NCBI RefSeq assembly: GCF_036898095.1
Contig: NC_090729.1
Coordinates: 63,390,758 to 63,454,757, forward strand
From: Palaemon carinicauda
Taxonomy: Eukaryota > Arthropoda > Malacostraca > Decapoda > Palaemonidae
DNA: 64,000 nucleotides
Direction of reading: 5' to 3'
Made by a program: the position numbers and the translations under genes. Positions 33,352 to 45,500 of this stretch are shown one piece after another (position 1 is the first letter of the stretch; each line of letters begins with the position of its first letter). Below the pieces are notes generated by a model. The model did no database searches, was not told the DNA's origin, and saw nothing but the letters and a program-made list of their open reading frames with translations.

Positions 33352-36161
33352 CCCTGGATAGGTACGGTCCTCGGACACCCCTTTAAGGGTATACTCGGAC
33401 GCGAACGACCCCGACGCCAAAAAAAATTCTTGAAAAATCAGTTTTTGCAGTAACCTCCTTTTTTCTTTTGCCAAAAAAAAACTTCAATGAATGCTTAAAA
33501 CAACTGTAAAGATAAATACTACTCATCTGCAGAAAAACTATTTATTATAAATATTTTAAAAAATTAAGTAGAAAAAAAAGACCTGACATAAAAATTCATA
33601 AAAAAAAAGTTTATACATATATACACAAATCCTTTTAGGAATTGATTCTTGAATGTTTAGGACACATCTTGATGTATTTTGGATGAAGTCAGACCCATGG
33701 AGGTGAAGATCTGAAATGAGAAAAAAAGGGTAACTTTTTTTGGCCAAAAAAAATTGTCCAAATTTCATGAATTTTTTTGGGTACCCAAATGAAATAGGAA
33801 GTGGCTAATTTTTTTAGGGAATAAACATATGTTATCCTAAAATAGAAATATGTAAAAAAATCTTCATTATTTTGTAAATTACATTTATATCAGGGGCCAT
33901 ATCTAAAGGTAATTTTTTGAGTACTTGGAAATTTCGTAAAAAAATACATATATTTAATATATAATATGATATTTATGCAGGTAAAAATATACCAAAATAT
34001 CACAAATTCTATAGGGAACAAGAATATATATAGATAGGGCAGCTTACGCTTCGGATATGTCCACAAAATGGCCGCCAACCACACTGACTCAGACTCCCTA
34101 ATCTGCCACTTGAAATGTAGGAAGGGTATGTCAATTTCAAGGTGTTATTTACTAATCTAATTATTATTGGATATGCATAAAAATTGTATGGTGGGTTGCT
34201 GGATAATTGTCGATTATTTTACGACTATAAAATTAAAATTCTGACCCAAAAAATTTTTTTTGAAGGGAAATAAAATCGAAAAAAAAAAAAATGTAAAACA
34301 ATATTTTAGCTAAAAAAATTTGATGATATTCAATCAAAAAAAAAGTAAACAAAATTTTCCGACAAATAAACATCTAGAGGAATCATTACTCTGTGATAGT
34401 TCCTTAGTACGTAGTAATTTTGAAAGAATTGGGAAAAAACGAAAAAATGGCAATCACCGGAAAATCGAACACATACCTATATATACGCCATATCTGGCTA
34501 AAAAAAAGATAGGCATGGGTAGCCAGATCATCTAGAAACACTTTCCAACACTATAAAAATATAAGTTTTGCGACACTACTTGCCAATTCCTTACGGTAAC
34601 ATGACTAAGCAAAAAAATGCAAAACAAATAAAAAGGGGCACTCGTGGAAAAATGCCCATTCTAATATACGGCATTTCAGAAAAAAAAAATTTCAGCCACG
34701 TGCTAGGCAAACCATCAAGGCATATTTTCCGACAAATAAACATATAAATGAAATATTACTCTGTGATAGTTCCTTAGTACGTAGTAATTTTGAAAGAAAT
34801 GGGAAAAAACGAAAAAATGGCAATCACAGGAAAATCGAACACATACTTATATATACGCCATATCTGGCTAAAAAAAAAATAGGCATGGGTAGCCAGATCA
34901 TCTAGACACACTTTCCAACACTATAAAAATATAAGTTTTGCGACACTACTTGCCAATTCCTTACGGTAACATGACTAAGCAAAAAAATGCAAAACAAATA
35001 AAAAGGGGCACTCGCGGAAAAATGCCCAACATTCTAATATACGGCATCTCAGATAAAAAAAAAAGACATGCACGTGTTAGCCCAACCATCAAGGCACACT
35101 TTCTAACACATAAACATGAAAAAAAAATCAATAATATACGGCAATTCCTTACTACGTAGTAAATTTTTACAAATATTGAAAAAAAAACAGAAATTGGCAA
35201 CAGCAGTTAAATACCCAATATACCAATAACTACGTCGTATCTGACAAAAACAAAATCACGCATGGGTAGCCAGATCATCTAGACACACTTTCCAACATTA
35301 AAAAAGCAAAAGTTTTACGACACTATTTCGCAATATCTTACGGAAAAATGACTTGGCAAAAAAATTAAAAAAAATTAAAAAGGGACACTCGCGGTAAAAT
35401 GCCCAACATTCTAATATACGACATCTCAGATAAAAAAAAAGACATGCACGTGTTAGCCCAACCATCAAGGCACACTTTCTAACACATAAACATGAAAAAA
35501 AAATGAATAATATACGGCAATTCCTTACTACGTAGTAATTTTTACAAATATTGAAAAAAAAACAGAAATTGGTAACCGCAGTTAAATACCCAATATACCA
35601 ATAACTACGTCGTATCTGACAAAAACAAAGTCATGCATGGGTAGCCAGATCATCTAGACACACTTTCCAACACTAAACAAGCAAAAGTTTTACGACACTA
35701 TTTGGCAATATCTTACGGAAAAATGACTTGGCAAAAAAATGAAAAAAAAATGAAAAAGGGGCACTCGCGGTAAAATGGTCCTCGTGGGGATGAACGACAT
35801 TCTAACTAAAAAAAAAAACATCCACATGGTAGCCAAACAATCCACCAAGACTTTCCACAACTGATAACCTATACAAGTTGCACCATTCTACGACAATTTC
35901 ATAATACGTAATAACTTTGATAATTATGCAAACTACCTCAGAAGGGTAAACTCGGACGCGAACGACCCCGACGCGTCTCAGAAATCGGGGAAGGAGTACA
36001 GCTACAGCAATGCACATCTGGACACTACTAGAGCGTGTAGGGGAGACACCTCCTGCAGGTCGATCACCCACAAATTCAGTCACAGGGGTGAGTCACGTGA
36101 GAAAAACCTGTTTTTTTTTTGACGCTCGGGGTCGCAAACGACCCACCGTACCTATCCAGGG
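33352..36161. mobile_element. piggyBac-like non-autonomous DNA element with internal tandem repeats
   Basis: It is flanked by TTAA at 33348-33351 and 36162-36165, the signature target of piggyBac. The termini are inverted: ccctggataggtacgg at the left and its exact complement ccgtacctatccaggg at the right. A subterminal motif (ctcggacgcgaacgaccccg) occurs at 33389 and 35948 and in complement form near the right end. There is no transposase ORF. About 1.45 kb of the interior is a tandem array (34330-35790). It cut gag of the env-bearing element, so it arrived later. Confidence 0.85.
34330..35790. repeat. Tandem array, unit about 370 bp, about four copies
   Basis: The marker 'gccagatcatctaga.acac' recurs at about 34522, 34892, 35270 and 35647. 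The marker 'ttccttagtacgtagtaat' and its variant 'ttccttactacgtagtaa' recur between them. The units are similar but not identical. Copies 1 and 2 are closest to each other, as are copies 3 and 4, which suggests duplication in steps. Confidence 0.8.
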
Positions 36162-36165
36162 TTAA

Positions 36166-37060
36166 GAGGTGTTTCATTTCAAGAAGCAGTTACCTGGGAT
36201 GATTTCAAAGTTAGGTTACGCGCGGTCTATGGGGGTGAAGAAGCTTTGGATGTAGTATCAACGTTAAGAAATACACTTAATCAAGCCACTATGAATCGGC
36301 TTAATGTTATTGAGAGAGCAGCTCTCATAGCTGATAGGCTTAATGAATATCAAGATATTTTAGGTAATTCCACTTGGGTTACTAGAGATAACATCTCCGT
36401 GAAAGATTTTTTACGATTAATGTATTTAACTTGCATGACACTTATGTTGTCTGAAGCTTTAGTGCGGTGTTTTGATAAGTAGTTAACGCCTGCAAGTACG
36501 GAATTGGATGTATATAAACAGATAAAAAAACACATGTCAAAGTGTCCTGACCTTGATCCCGTGTTAACTCAAGTTTTTGCAAAGAATGAAACAAAGCCAC
36601 AACAAGTAAATGTAGTTAATAATAGTCAAGTTGCGGGAATGACGTGTTATAATTGCGAACGTCAAGGTCACTTGATCGCGGACTGCAGAACGAAATTCTG
36701 TTCGAGACATAATAGTTCGACTCATTCATATAGTCAGTGCTACTCGCGTAAGACACAACAGAATCCTAGAAATACACTGTCAATTCCACAGTCAGTTCCA
36801 TATGGAAATAAAAAGAAAAATCCTCATTTTAACAATAAGAAGAAACAGCCAAACTCCAGTGGGGAAGAGAGTGATGTTGGGTCAAGGTCATTCATGTCAA
36901 CATCAATAGTATTGAATAATCAATTTAATGTTTTATCAGATCATTGTAAGGCAATAGATTTTCCTATGAAACACACGGCCAAATCAAGTAAATCAGAGCA
37001 TGCTCCCGTAGATTTGCAAAGAATTCATACAATAATAAGCCAAAATGAGTTACGACCAAC
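36166..37060 (+). pseudogene. Gag C-terminal part with zinc knuckle
   Basis: It continues the gag frame after the inserted element (AVTWDDFKVRLRAVYGG...). A TAG at 36480 interrupts it; the same frame goes on with ELDVYKQIKKHMSK. A CCHC knuckle (CYNCERQGHLIADC) lies at about 36648-36690 with a Cys/His-rich follow-up (CSRHNSSTHSYSQC). A basic Asn/Lys-rich stretch follows. The frame then runs on without a break into the protease, so gag and pol are in one frame here. Confidence 0.78.
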
Positions 37061-39356
37061 ATTATATGCTGTAAATTTAGAACACAAATCCTTTACGTTA
37101 TTTTTTGACTCTGGTAGTCCACGTAATATCATGGATTTGAGGACACATCATTTGTTGTTTTCGAACTTTCCGATAGAAAAATCCTTAGTGAGACTCTCGG
37201 GTATAGGAAATAATGAACTAAATGTCATAGGCATAACTTATGTTCAATTCAAAGTCGGTAAACGCACGTTTGCCGATACATTTGTTGTTGTACAAAACAT
37301 TGATATGTATACAGCTGTAATTATAGGATACCCATCTATGGGAAATCAAAACATTATCTTAGCCCCTGCCAAGCACGGCGTGTATATCAAAGGAAAATTC
37401 TATAAGTCTTCTAATACCTTAAAATCAGTTTTGGATAAAAAGGAGACGACAAATGTAACCGTAACGTACGTTGAAGAACCAATAACTTGTCTCACTAATA
37501 AAGAAATAATATACGGGACCCAGCAGAATTCTCGTTCACCCGTAATATCATCTTGCACGCAATCTATCGAGCCAAACATACCTTCGAATTTAATAGTGCA
37601 AATAAAGAATACATTACCGGGATCTGAAATATTAATCCTTTCTGACACTTTGAAAACTAACGGATTGTCTGTCACACAAGCTATTTATACAGTAGGCTCA
37701 CATCAACAATGTAATATTGAAGTCTGTAATCATTTAAATAACACTTTAGTAATTCACAAAAATCAACATATCTTGGATGTAGAAGTTTATGAACATCGTA
37801 TTCTTACCCTTGCTGAAATCAATCACGCTCAATCAGTTGCGGATGAATCCCTTTTGCGATCTATTAAAAATAAAATCAATAAAGACATTCAGGACGAAGA
37901 AATTCAGCAGAAAATTTTTGGACTTTTAACTAAATATCATGATGTTTTTTCCACTACGGATGGATCCTTAGGAAAAACAGATGTGATCGAGCATCAAATA
38001 AGGTTAAAGGACAAGCAGAAAATTATCTATGTACCCTCGTACAGACTCCCTATGAAATTCCAGAATGAAATAAATGATGAAGTAGGTAAAATGCTAGAAG
38101 AAGGAGTCATTAGGAAATCAAACACCCCTTATAATTTTCCATTAATAGTTGTACCGAAAAAAGGTCGAACATGACGTATCTGCGTAGACTTCCGTCGTCT
38201 AAACGAGGAGACGATCCCTGATCGATTCCCAGTGCCCTGTACTGACGATATTTTGTCTTTGTTAGGTCAGAATAAATATTTTACCAGTTTGGACTTACTT
38301 AAAGGCTTTCACCAGATATCATTAGAAGAAGATAGTATCCCATACACAGCCTTCAGCACAGCCAGGGGACATTATGAATTTTTACGGATGCCTTTTGGTT
38401 TACGTTGTGCTCCCATAACATTTACAAGAATGATTAACATAGTGTTTGGAGACTTGTTAGGGGATATATTGCATGCCTATATGGACGATCTTGTAATCTT
38501 TTCCAACACCTTAGAAGAACATTTACGTAAGTTAGAACTAGTACTACAGAGATTAAGACAACATAACTTAAGGGTAAAGATTAGTAAGTGTGAATTTTTC
38601 AAAACAGAATTAATATATTTGGGTTTCATGGTGTCAAGCCAAGGTCTTAAAGTAGTCCATGATAAGGTGTTGGCTATACGTAATTTTCCCATACCTACTA
38701 ATGTCAAGGGAATACAGCAATTTCTGGGTTGTAGTGGATATTACAGGCGTTTTATACGCAACTATTCAATAATAGCCGCTCCTTTAACTGATCTTACGAA
38801 GAAGGGCGTAGATTTCATATGGTCTGAGCATCATCAACAGGCAATTAATACCTTGAAAGATGAACTGTGTAGTTCTCCTATCTTAAAATTTCCTGACTTC
38901 GGTAAGGAATTCTTCATTGCAACAGATGCCTCAGACTTAGGAGTAGGAGGGGTATTGCTTCAGCAATATGATAAACAATTTTTCCCGATAGCTTTTTATT
39001 CTCGAAAACTGAGAACTTCCGAAAGTAAGTATGCAGTAATAGACAAGGAAGGGCTAGCTATTGTTAATTCACTAGCGCATTTTAAGTTCATAATATACGG
39101 TTATCCCGTTAAGGTTCTTACTGACCATAAATCACTAACCGAGTTCTTTAAAGGCTTCAACCACAGCCCTAAACGAACTCGGTGGCATTTGACTATTCAA
39201 GATTTTGGCGCAAGAATCGGGTATTTACCTGGGAAAGCAAATATCATTGCTGATGCATTATCACGCAACCCCGTCTCCTCTTGTACGGAGCCTTTAGCTG
39301 AATTAATAGATATATCATGCCTATTGTTAAAACGATATCTGAACAAGAAGATTTAG
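37061..39356 (+). pseudogene. Pol: protease, RT and RNase H of the env-bearing element
   Basis: The protease motif is FFDSGSPRNIMDL (about 37105). A long linker leads to RT with VGKMLEEGVIRKSNTPYNFP (38080). An in-frame TGA at 38172 stands at the Trp position of the usual W-R-x-C-V-D motif. The same frame continues with ICVDFRRLNEE, SLDLLKGFHQI, FGLRCAPITFTRM and the catalytic YMDDLVIFS (38479). RNase H shows IATDASDLGVGGVL (38915) and ends PGKANIIADALSRNP (39230). Apart from the single stop, the 2.3 kb is open. The domain spacing is normal for Ty3/gypsy. Confidence 0.88.
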
Positions 39357-40565
39357 GCTGGAGCGCTGAATTATTACAGACTGAGCAAAGAAAAGATCAG
39401 AAAATAGAAACAATTATAAATGCTTTGAAAGGCAATCATAAGGAAAAAGGATATATAAAGTATAAGCAGCAGAATTATATAATCAAAGATACTATTCTGT
39501 GTAGGACCGTGACAAGGAAAACCCGCAATACACCACATGTAACTAACGACCAGGTAGTAGTACCAATCTCACTTATTTCCACTGTCCTGAATTGGTTGCA
39601 TGCAAATCCATTACATGGACACCCGGGGTTCTCATTAATGCCACAGAAAGCCAAATCATTGTTTTATTGGCATACAATGCTTACAGATATAAAAAAAAAA
39701 ACACATAGCTAATTGTCGCACATGTCAGGAAAACAAAGGGCGTACAAAAACACTTGTCAGCCTAGGGGCTTATCCCGTGCCCATTCAACCCTTTGAAAGA
39801 ATACATTTAGATTTGTTAACAGGATTTTACGAGTCAGACAGAGGAAATAAGCACCTCGTAGTAATTGTAGATGCTTTAACTCGATATACAGAACTAATAG
39901 CGCTTAAAACTAAAACTGCGATTGAATGCGCTAGGAAGTTTTACGAGTGTTACATTTGTAAACATGGAATTCTTCACATGATAATCACAGACTCGGGTGG
40001 AGAATTTAATAATCACTTTCTTACCTCATTGTGTGAATTCCTTAGCATAAAAAAAATAAATACCATGATATATCACCCAGAGTCGAATGGGCTAGTGGAA
40101 AGAGCAAATAGGAAGGTTTTAAATATATTAGGAGTAACACTAGGGGGATCAGACCCCAACTGGGATATTGCAATACCTGCGGTACTGAGTACTCTGAATC
40201 ATTCTTATCATATATCAATTAAAATGTCACCGCATGAAGCATTGTATGGTACCCCAGTTAGAACGCCTTTCCATGTATTAACGCCTACAACTAATCTATC
40301 AAATCCTTTAAAAGAATGTATAAATGCAAGCAAAAGTCGATATGATATCCTTTGCAAGAATTTAGAAGAATCACAAATCATTGTGAAAAGGAATCATGAT
40401 AAAATAGCGAAGCCAACTAAAACATATACTGTGGTTGATAATGTATACGTACAGGTAAATGTACGTAAAGGACTCAATTATAAACTAACACCTAAGTTTG
40501 AAGGCCCATTTAACATTTTGGAAACATTAACGGCCAATAGGTTTAGAGTTCAAAACATATCCTAA
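39317..40565 (+). pseudogene. Integrase of the env-bearing element
   Basis: The zinc-binding N-terminus lies in the frame 39317-39712 (LHANPLHGHPGF...). A run of ten A at about 39692-39701 shifts the frame just before the Cys pair. The core and C-terminus are open at 39777-40565, with the first Asp in ERIHLDLLTGFY, the second in IITDSGGEFNNHF and the Glu in HPESNGLVERANRK. A second frame change lies near 39320-39356, at the border with RNase H. The catalytic D-D-E residues are all present. Confidence 0.85.
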
Positions 40566-40697
40566 CCCACGGATGAGAGAATAGCACCATTGGCTCACAT
40601 AAGAAGTTAAAAAAAAAAGAGAGGGAAAGAAGTGAGGGAAAGATTTTTTATTTTTGTATGTTAAAAGTTTTCTTCTTAATTCAGGAGTAATTACATA

Positions 40698-40715
40698 TTT
40701 TTTTTCTCGTTACAG
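40698..40715 (+). promoter_or_regulatory. Candidate splice acceptor for env mRNA
   Basis: A T-rich tract followed by ctcgttacag ends at 40715, nine bases before the env ATG at 40725. Errantivirus env is made from a spliced subgenomic RNA, so the position fits well. A donor candidate lies in the leader at about 32809. Confidence 0.6.
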
Positions 40716-40724
40716 GTTTGCAAG

Positions 40725-42360
40725 ATGAATTTTTTGTTGTTGGGAATGATATTGTTCGCTCAGACATTTTTCTCGTGTGGGACGAGCTCTAAAACTAAAA
40801 GTATAGATTTTAAATATGGCACTATAGTTGAAAGACAAGAAAACGTTTTTATTACATCAAGTAACGTAGTTGTAGAAGTGCATATGCAAGCAATTTTTCT
40901 TCCAGAGAATGATGTCACTAGCTTAAAAAGCGCCATTTCAAGGTTTGCTGTCTCATTAGATGAGTTGCATAGAAGTCATTTTCATTCGACTACAGAGAGT
41001 TCGCTTGGATCGACACTAAAAGTTGCAGAGATGCTATCTGATGACTTGCAAAATAAGACTTACGAGACAGAATCTTTGGCTCGTGACCTTTTGATGTGGA
41101 CTGTAGGACACGAACATAAAGAAAGACGAAACCCGTTTATTTTTTGCTGCATTAAACATCTTTGGGTCTGTTGCAAGTTTAGGTTTAGGAATTTCCAATC
41201 GTCTTCAAAATAAGAAAATTGAGTTCTTGACTCATGAAGATGAATTGATTATGTCAGAACTAAGGAATCAGTTAGCTTCAATCAATCAAATTATGGATTT
41301 AGTAAATGAACATTCAAGTAATGTCAGTCAGATTATGGAAGTACAGGATTTGTTGGCAACGTTAACGTATTATGATTCAGAAATAGATCACATACATAAC
41401 AGAATTGCACATTTCATTGAAAAATCAAAAGATTATGTAGAAGCTATCACGTTAGCAACTAAAGGTGTACTGTCGCCCAATTTGTTGCCTATTAAATACT
41501 GAAAGTTAGTTCTGGAGAACGGACGGGAGAAACCAGGCTATGTTCCTTTGTTAGACGCATGTAGGTTAGAATTTTATTACAGCCTAATTACAGTAAGCGT
41601 TGAAAATAACAAGATTATGATTACAATTCCCTTTGATTCTTCTGATGCCTGGCAATCTTACAGGATATCACCATTTCCGACTTTCATGACAAATCACTCA
41701 AATCCAGTAATTTCCAGTTTGACAGGACACGTATTGATTTCCCCAGACAAGGAAACATATACGGTCATTAAAGACATAAATCAATTAACTCACTGTTCAG
41801 ACGCAATGGATAGAAAAATATGTACAGCTGACTCATTTGAATTCCATAAAAACTTAATGGATTCATGCGAGTTAGGTATGGTGCTAGACGGTGCTCTCTC
41901 CCATACAAGTGAAAATTGTCTGGATAAGCTTTATCCCTTTGACAATAATGAGTTCAATTGCAGACTGAACAATGGCTCGTGGATACGATACGACAAGGAC
42001 GTTTTCAATGTATCATGCCCGGACGGATCCACGTCCTTTGCAAACATCTTTGTTGCAGCAGATGGTTGTATCGGGACTTCCCCTAATTCCATGGTGACCG
42101 GGGTAAGGACTATCATCAGAGAACGAGCCTACTTCGCGAACTTCACGTGGACGTCTACAATGCCATCACTACCTCTCCCATACAACAAACAGGTAGCCAA
42201 GCTGTTGATGAAATTGACCGAGATGGACCACCTGTCACCGACTTATAAGGAATTTCTTCAGCCCATACTACTAGCAGGATTAAGTGTGACGGTGATGATA
42301 TTTATCGCCGTGAACATCCTTGTTTGGCGTAGGTTACGGAACAGTTTGCAGCTAAAATAG
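40725..42360 (+). pseudogene. Env-like glycoprotein gene, broken
   Basis: It starts with a signal-peptide-like segment (MNFLLLGMILFAQTFFSCG) and ends with a single membrane anchor (LLAGLSVTVMIFIAVNILVW) and a short basic tail. The middle has a possible basic cleavage site (HKERRNP, about 41115) followed by a Gly/Ala-rich hydrophobic stretch that lies in another frame, so a frameshift falls at about 41130-41160. A helix-rich heptad-like part follows (41227-41502), then a TGA at 41500, then the Cys-rich ectodomain (41548 onward) with several N-x-S/T sites. This layout resembles the envelope fusion proteins of errantiviruses and baculovirus F proteins. It cannot be made from this copy. Confidence 0.75.
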
Positions 42361-43258
<898 letters not shown>

Positions 43259-43724
43259 AGTTATTACATGTTTAAAACATATGACGTGATATGTCATTTT
43301 GGAAGAAGAAGCTAGCGTGAGATTTGCTGTAGTCAGACAAAATCATAACAGGATGCATTTTGCATCTCTCAGCAATGTAACATTTTTATGAAGCATAAAC
43401 ACAAATGCATACCGTGTGAAAGATTGTGTCGCCACCGGATGCAGGTGTCTTCCTCGATTAATGTAAAGTTTACATATTGTGTTTAAATACTGAGATAACT
43501 AAATGTACGATATCTGTGATATCAATATTTTAGGCAGTTCTTATCTATACTTCATCTGAATTGGTCATCCGACCAAACCAGCTATACTCCTGTGATGGAG
43601 ATGTTAACACTGTTGTTTTTAGAGAATAAACCATTTTAAAGTTAACATGCTTGACTTTATTTCAAGACTCAACATCTCAAACAACACATACTCAATGTGT
43701 GTTAATAACAGTAGCACACTAATA
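43259..43724 (+). repeat. 3' LTR of the env-bearing element
   Basis: It starts agttattacatg, ends cacactaata and pairs with 31831-32303. Copia-derived sequence on the minus strand begins directly after it. Confidence 0.87.
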
Positions 43725-44413
43725 TATTCACCCCAGCTTTGCTTTTTATCTCAAACGTGACTCAATCTCTGAATTCCTAGCTTTTCTTCATTCATTAGAT
43801 TCTTCACATCTCATAGCATCATCATATGTTTGAAGTACATAACTCATATGATAACAATAATCATTAGTTGTATTTGCATGATCTGACAAACATTCTATTA
43901 ATCATTAAGATACTTAGGCCTAAAACGTTCTCTACTTGGGTATCATCATTCTTTCTCTTCTTTCTGCTGTTCAGGAACATTTGATTCTACACTCTACTCT
44001 CACACTAGTTTCAAGTTTGACATTATCTTTTCCGATATAATAATCCTCATCATAAACATTTTATTTGTCAAGAAATTTCTCTATATATCTTACAGATAAG
44101 ACTTTTCATTTTGTTTTGATAAGGAAAATATACCAGATAAAGAGGACTTCCTTTATCAAATCCAACAAGTACTCTTTCCTCAGTTTCAACATCTAATTCT
44201 TTCCTATCATTCAAAAGAGTAAACCATTGAGAACCAACCACATACATTTTGCTTAGATTTGCCCTTCCCGTGAGAGTTTCAACTGGGATTTCTCTAATAT
44301 AAAATTGTAACTTATATTTCTGACATACGCTGATGACATAACGTCATTGGTCCACAAATATTCCGGTAAATTCGAATCTAAAAGTAAACTCCTGGCCATT
44401 TCAAATAATGCTG
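43725..44413 (-). pseudogene. Ty1/copia pol relic, piece 3 (integrase C-terminus to RT start)
   Basis: Read on the minus strand, 44405 downward encodes MARSLLLDSNLPEYLW...AYVRN, the typical copia integrase C-terminal region. In shifted frames, VLVGFDKGSPLYLVYF (about 44130) follows. Near 43850-43760 comes MSYVLQTYDDAMRCEESNE, the linker just before copia RT. Frameshifts and stops are frequent. Its upstream neighbours are at 48681-48721 and 54955-55767, separated by two gypsy insertions. It stops abruptly at the LTR of the env-bearing element, and the RT does not reappear on the far side (left of 31831). Confidence 0.72.
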
Positions 44414-44703
44414 TGTGGTAATATATGTTCAATGTTGTTTTACATTTATGCTCTCACGTACGTTGTGTTTCTCTGCTTGCATTTACCAGCTTATTATGTT
44501 GCTATTTTTGTGTCTTCGTGCATATTATTGCTTGTGGATGTCCCTGTGTTGTCTGGCCCTTACTTTGATGTATTTGTTTGTTATTGTGCATGTAAAGTAG
44601 TGCGTGTTGTAATAGTGGCTGTTTCTATTGTTTCAGGAGGTGACTCCAGTTTTTGTGTGCAATAAAACCTATAACCTATGACAGGTTTTTCATTTTTACA
44701 ACA
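44414..44703 (+). repeat. 5' LTR of the Y-V-D-N gypsy element
   Basis: 290 bp, tgtggtaata ... tttacaaca. It contains AATAAA at 44661 and an initiator-like tccagt at about 44645. Confidence 0.93.
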
Positions 44704-44704
44704 A

Positions 44705-44720
44705 TTTATTGCACACAAAA
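44705..44720 (+). other. Candidate self-priming site
   Basis: tttattgcacacaaaa, directly after the LTR, is the exact 16-nt complement of 44651-44666 (ttttgtgtgcaataaa) inside the LTR, and of the same place in the 3' LTR. No tRNA-type tgg start is seen. Tf1-type elements prime with the 5' end of their own RNA annealed to such a site. Confidence 0.65.
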
Positions 44721-44737
44721 TAAAAATTTGAGAGGCC

Positions 44738-45500
44738 ATGGAACGGTTTCTACGTCCAGAACGCTTCGAGGCTGACCCGGATTCTGCCACCGCTGCTAAG
44801 GAGTGGACGCACTGGCTAAGGACATTCAACAACTTCTACCAAGCAGTACAGAAGACATCTCCCAGTACAGAGAAACTAATCCTACTCACCAACTATGTTG
44901 CTCCTCGAGTGTACAACTACATAGCAGACTGTGACACTTATGTTAAGGCTGAGAAAGCACTGACATCACTGTATGTAAAACCTAGAAATGAGGTATTGCT
45001 AGGCATGTCCTGGCCACACGTAGGCAGGGGTCAGGTGAGTCTCTAGACCAGTTTCTCCAAGCTCTGAAGCTCCTAGCAAAAGATTGTCAGTTCAAAGCAG
45101 TGTCGGCAGAGCAGGCGTGTGATAACTATGTTAGAGATGCATTCATCAATGGACTTTCTTCTGGTGCCATTCGTCAAAGACTACTCGAAAATATAACTCT
45201 TAACTTGCAAACTGCTTATGAACAGGCACGCACTTTAGAGATGGCTCAGAAACATTCTGCTTCTTATACTACTGTTGAGCCAATTACTGCTGCTGTACCT
45301 CAGCCACAAAGTCAGTCAGGTGATTCAGAGTGTTTAGAAAGTAGTGATGAAACTGCTCATCTTGCCGCCACTACTGGCGCCAATCAGTGTTTTTTCTGTG
45401 GTTTGAAACGGCACCCTCGGTTCAAATGTCCTGCTAGGGAAGCTTTATGTCTAAAGTGTAAGAAACAAGGACATTATGCAAAAGTGTGTAGGTCAGGGAA
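44738..45500 (+). pseudogene. Gag of the Y-V-D-N gypsy element
   Basis: The ATG at 44738 starts MERFLRPERFEADPDSATAA, a retrotransposon gag opening. A frameshift at about 44990-45040 moves the remainder (SLDQFLQALKLLAKDC) into the frame that continues from before 45100. The nucleocapsid part has two Cys/His groups, CFFCG...H...C and CLKCKKQGHYAKVC (45388-45490). Gag and the protease are then in one continuous frame. Gag forms the particle; this copy lacks an intact frame. Confidence 0.82.

Noticed and set aside
34330..35790. Regular repeats that could suggest a CRISPR array
   Set aside because: The units are about 370 bp and fully tandem, without short repeats and unique spacers, and lie inside a TTAA-flanked DNA transposon.
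44408..44665. Open frames duplicated at 48368-48642
   Set aside because: They are the LTRs of the Y-V-D-N element, not a duplicated gene.
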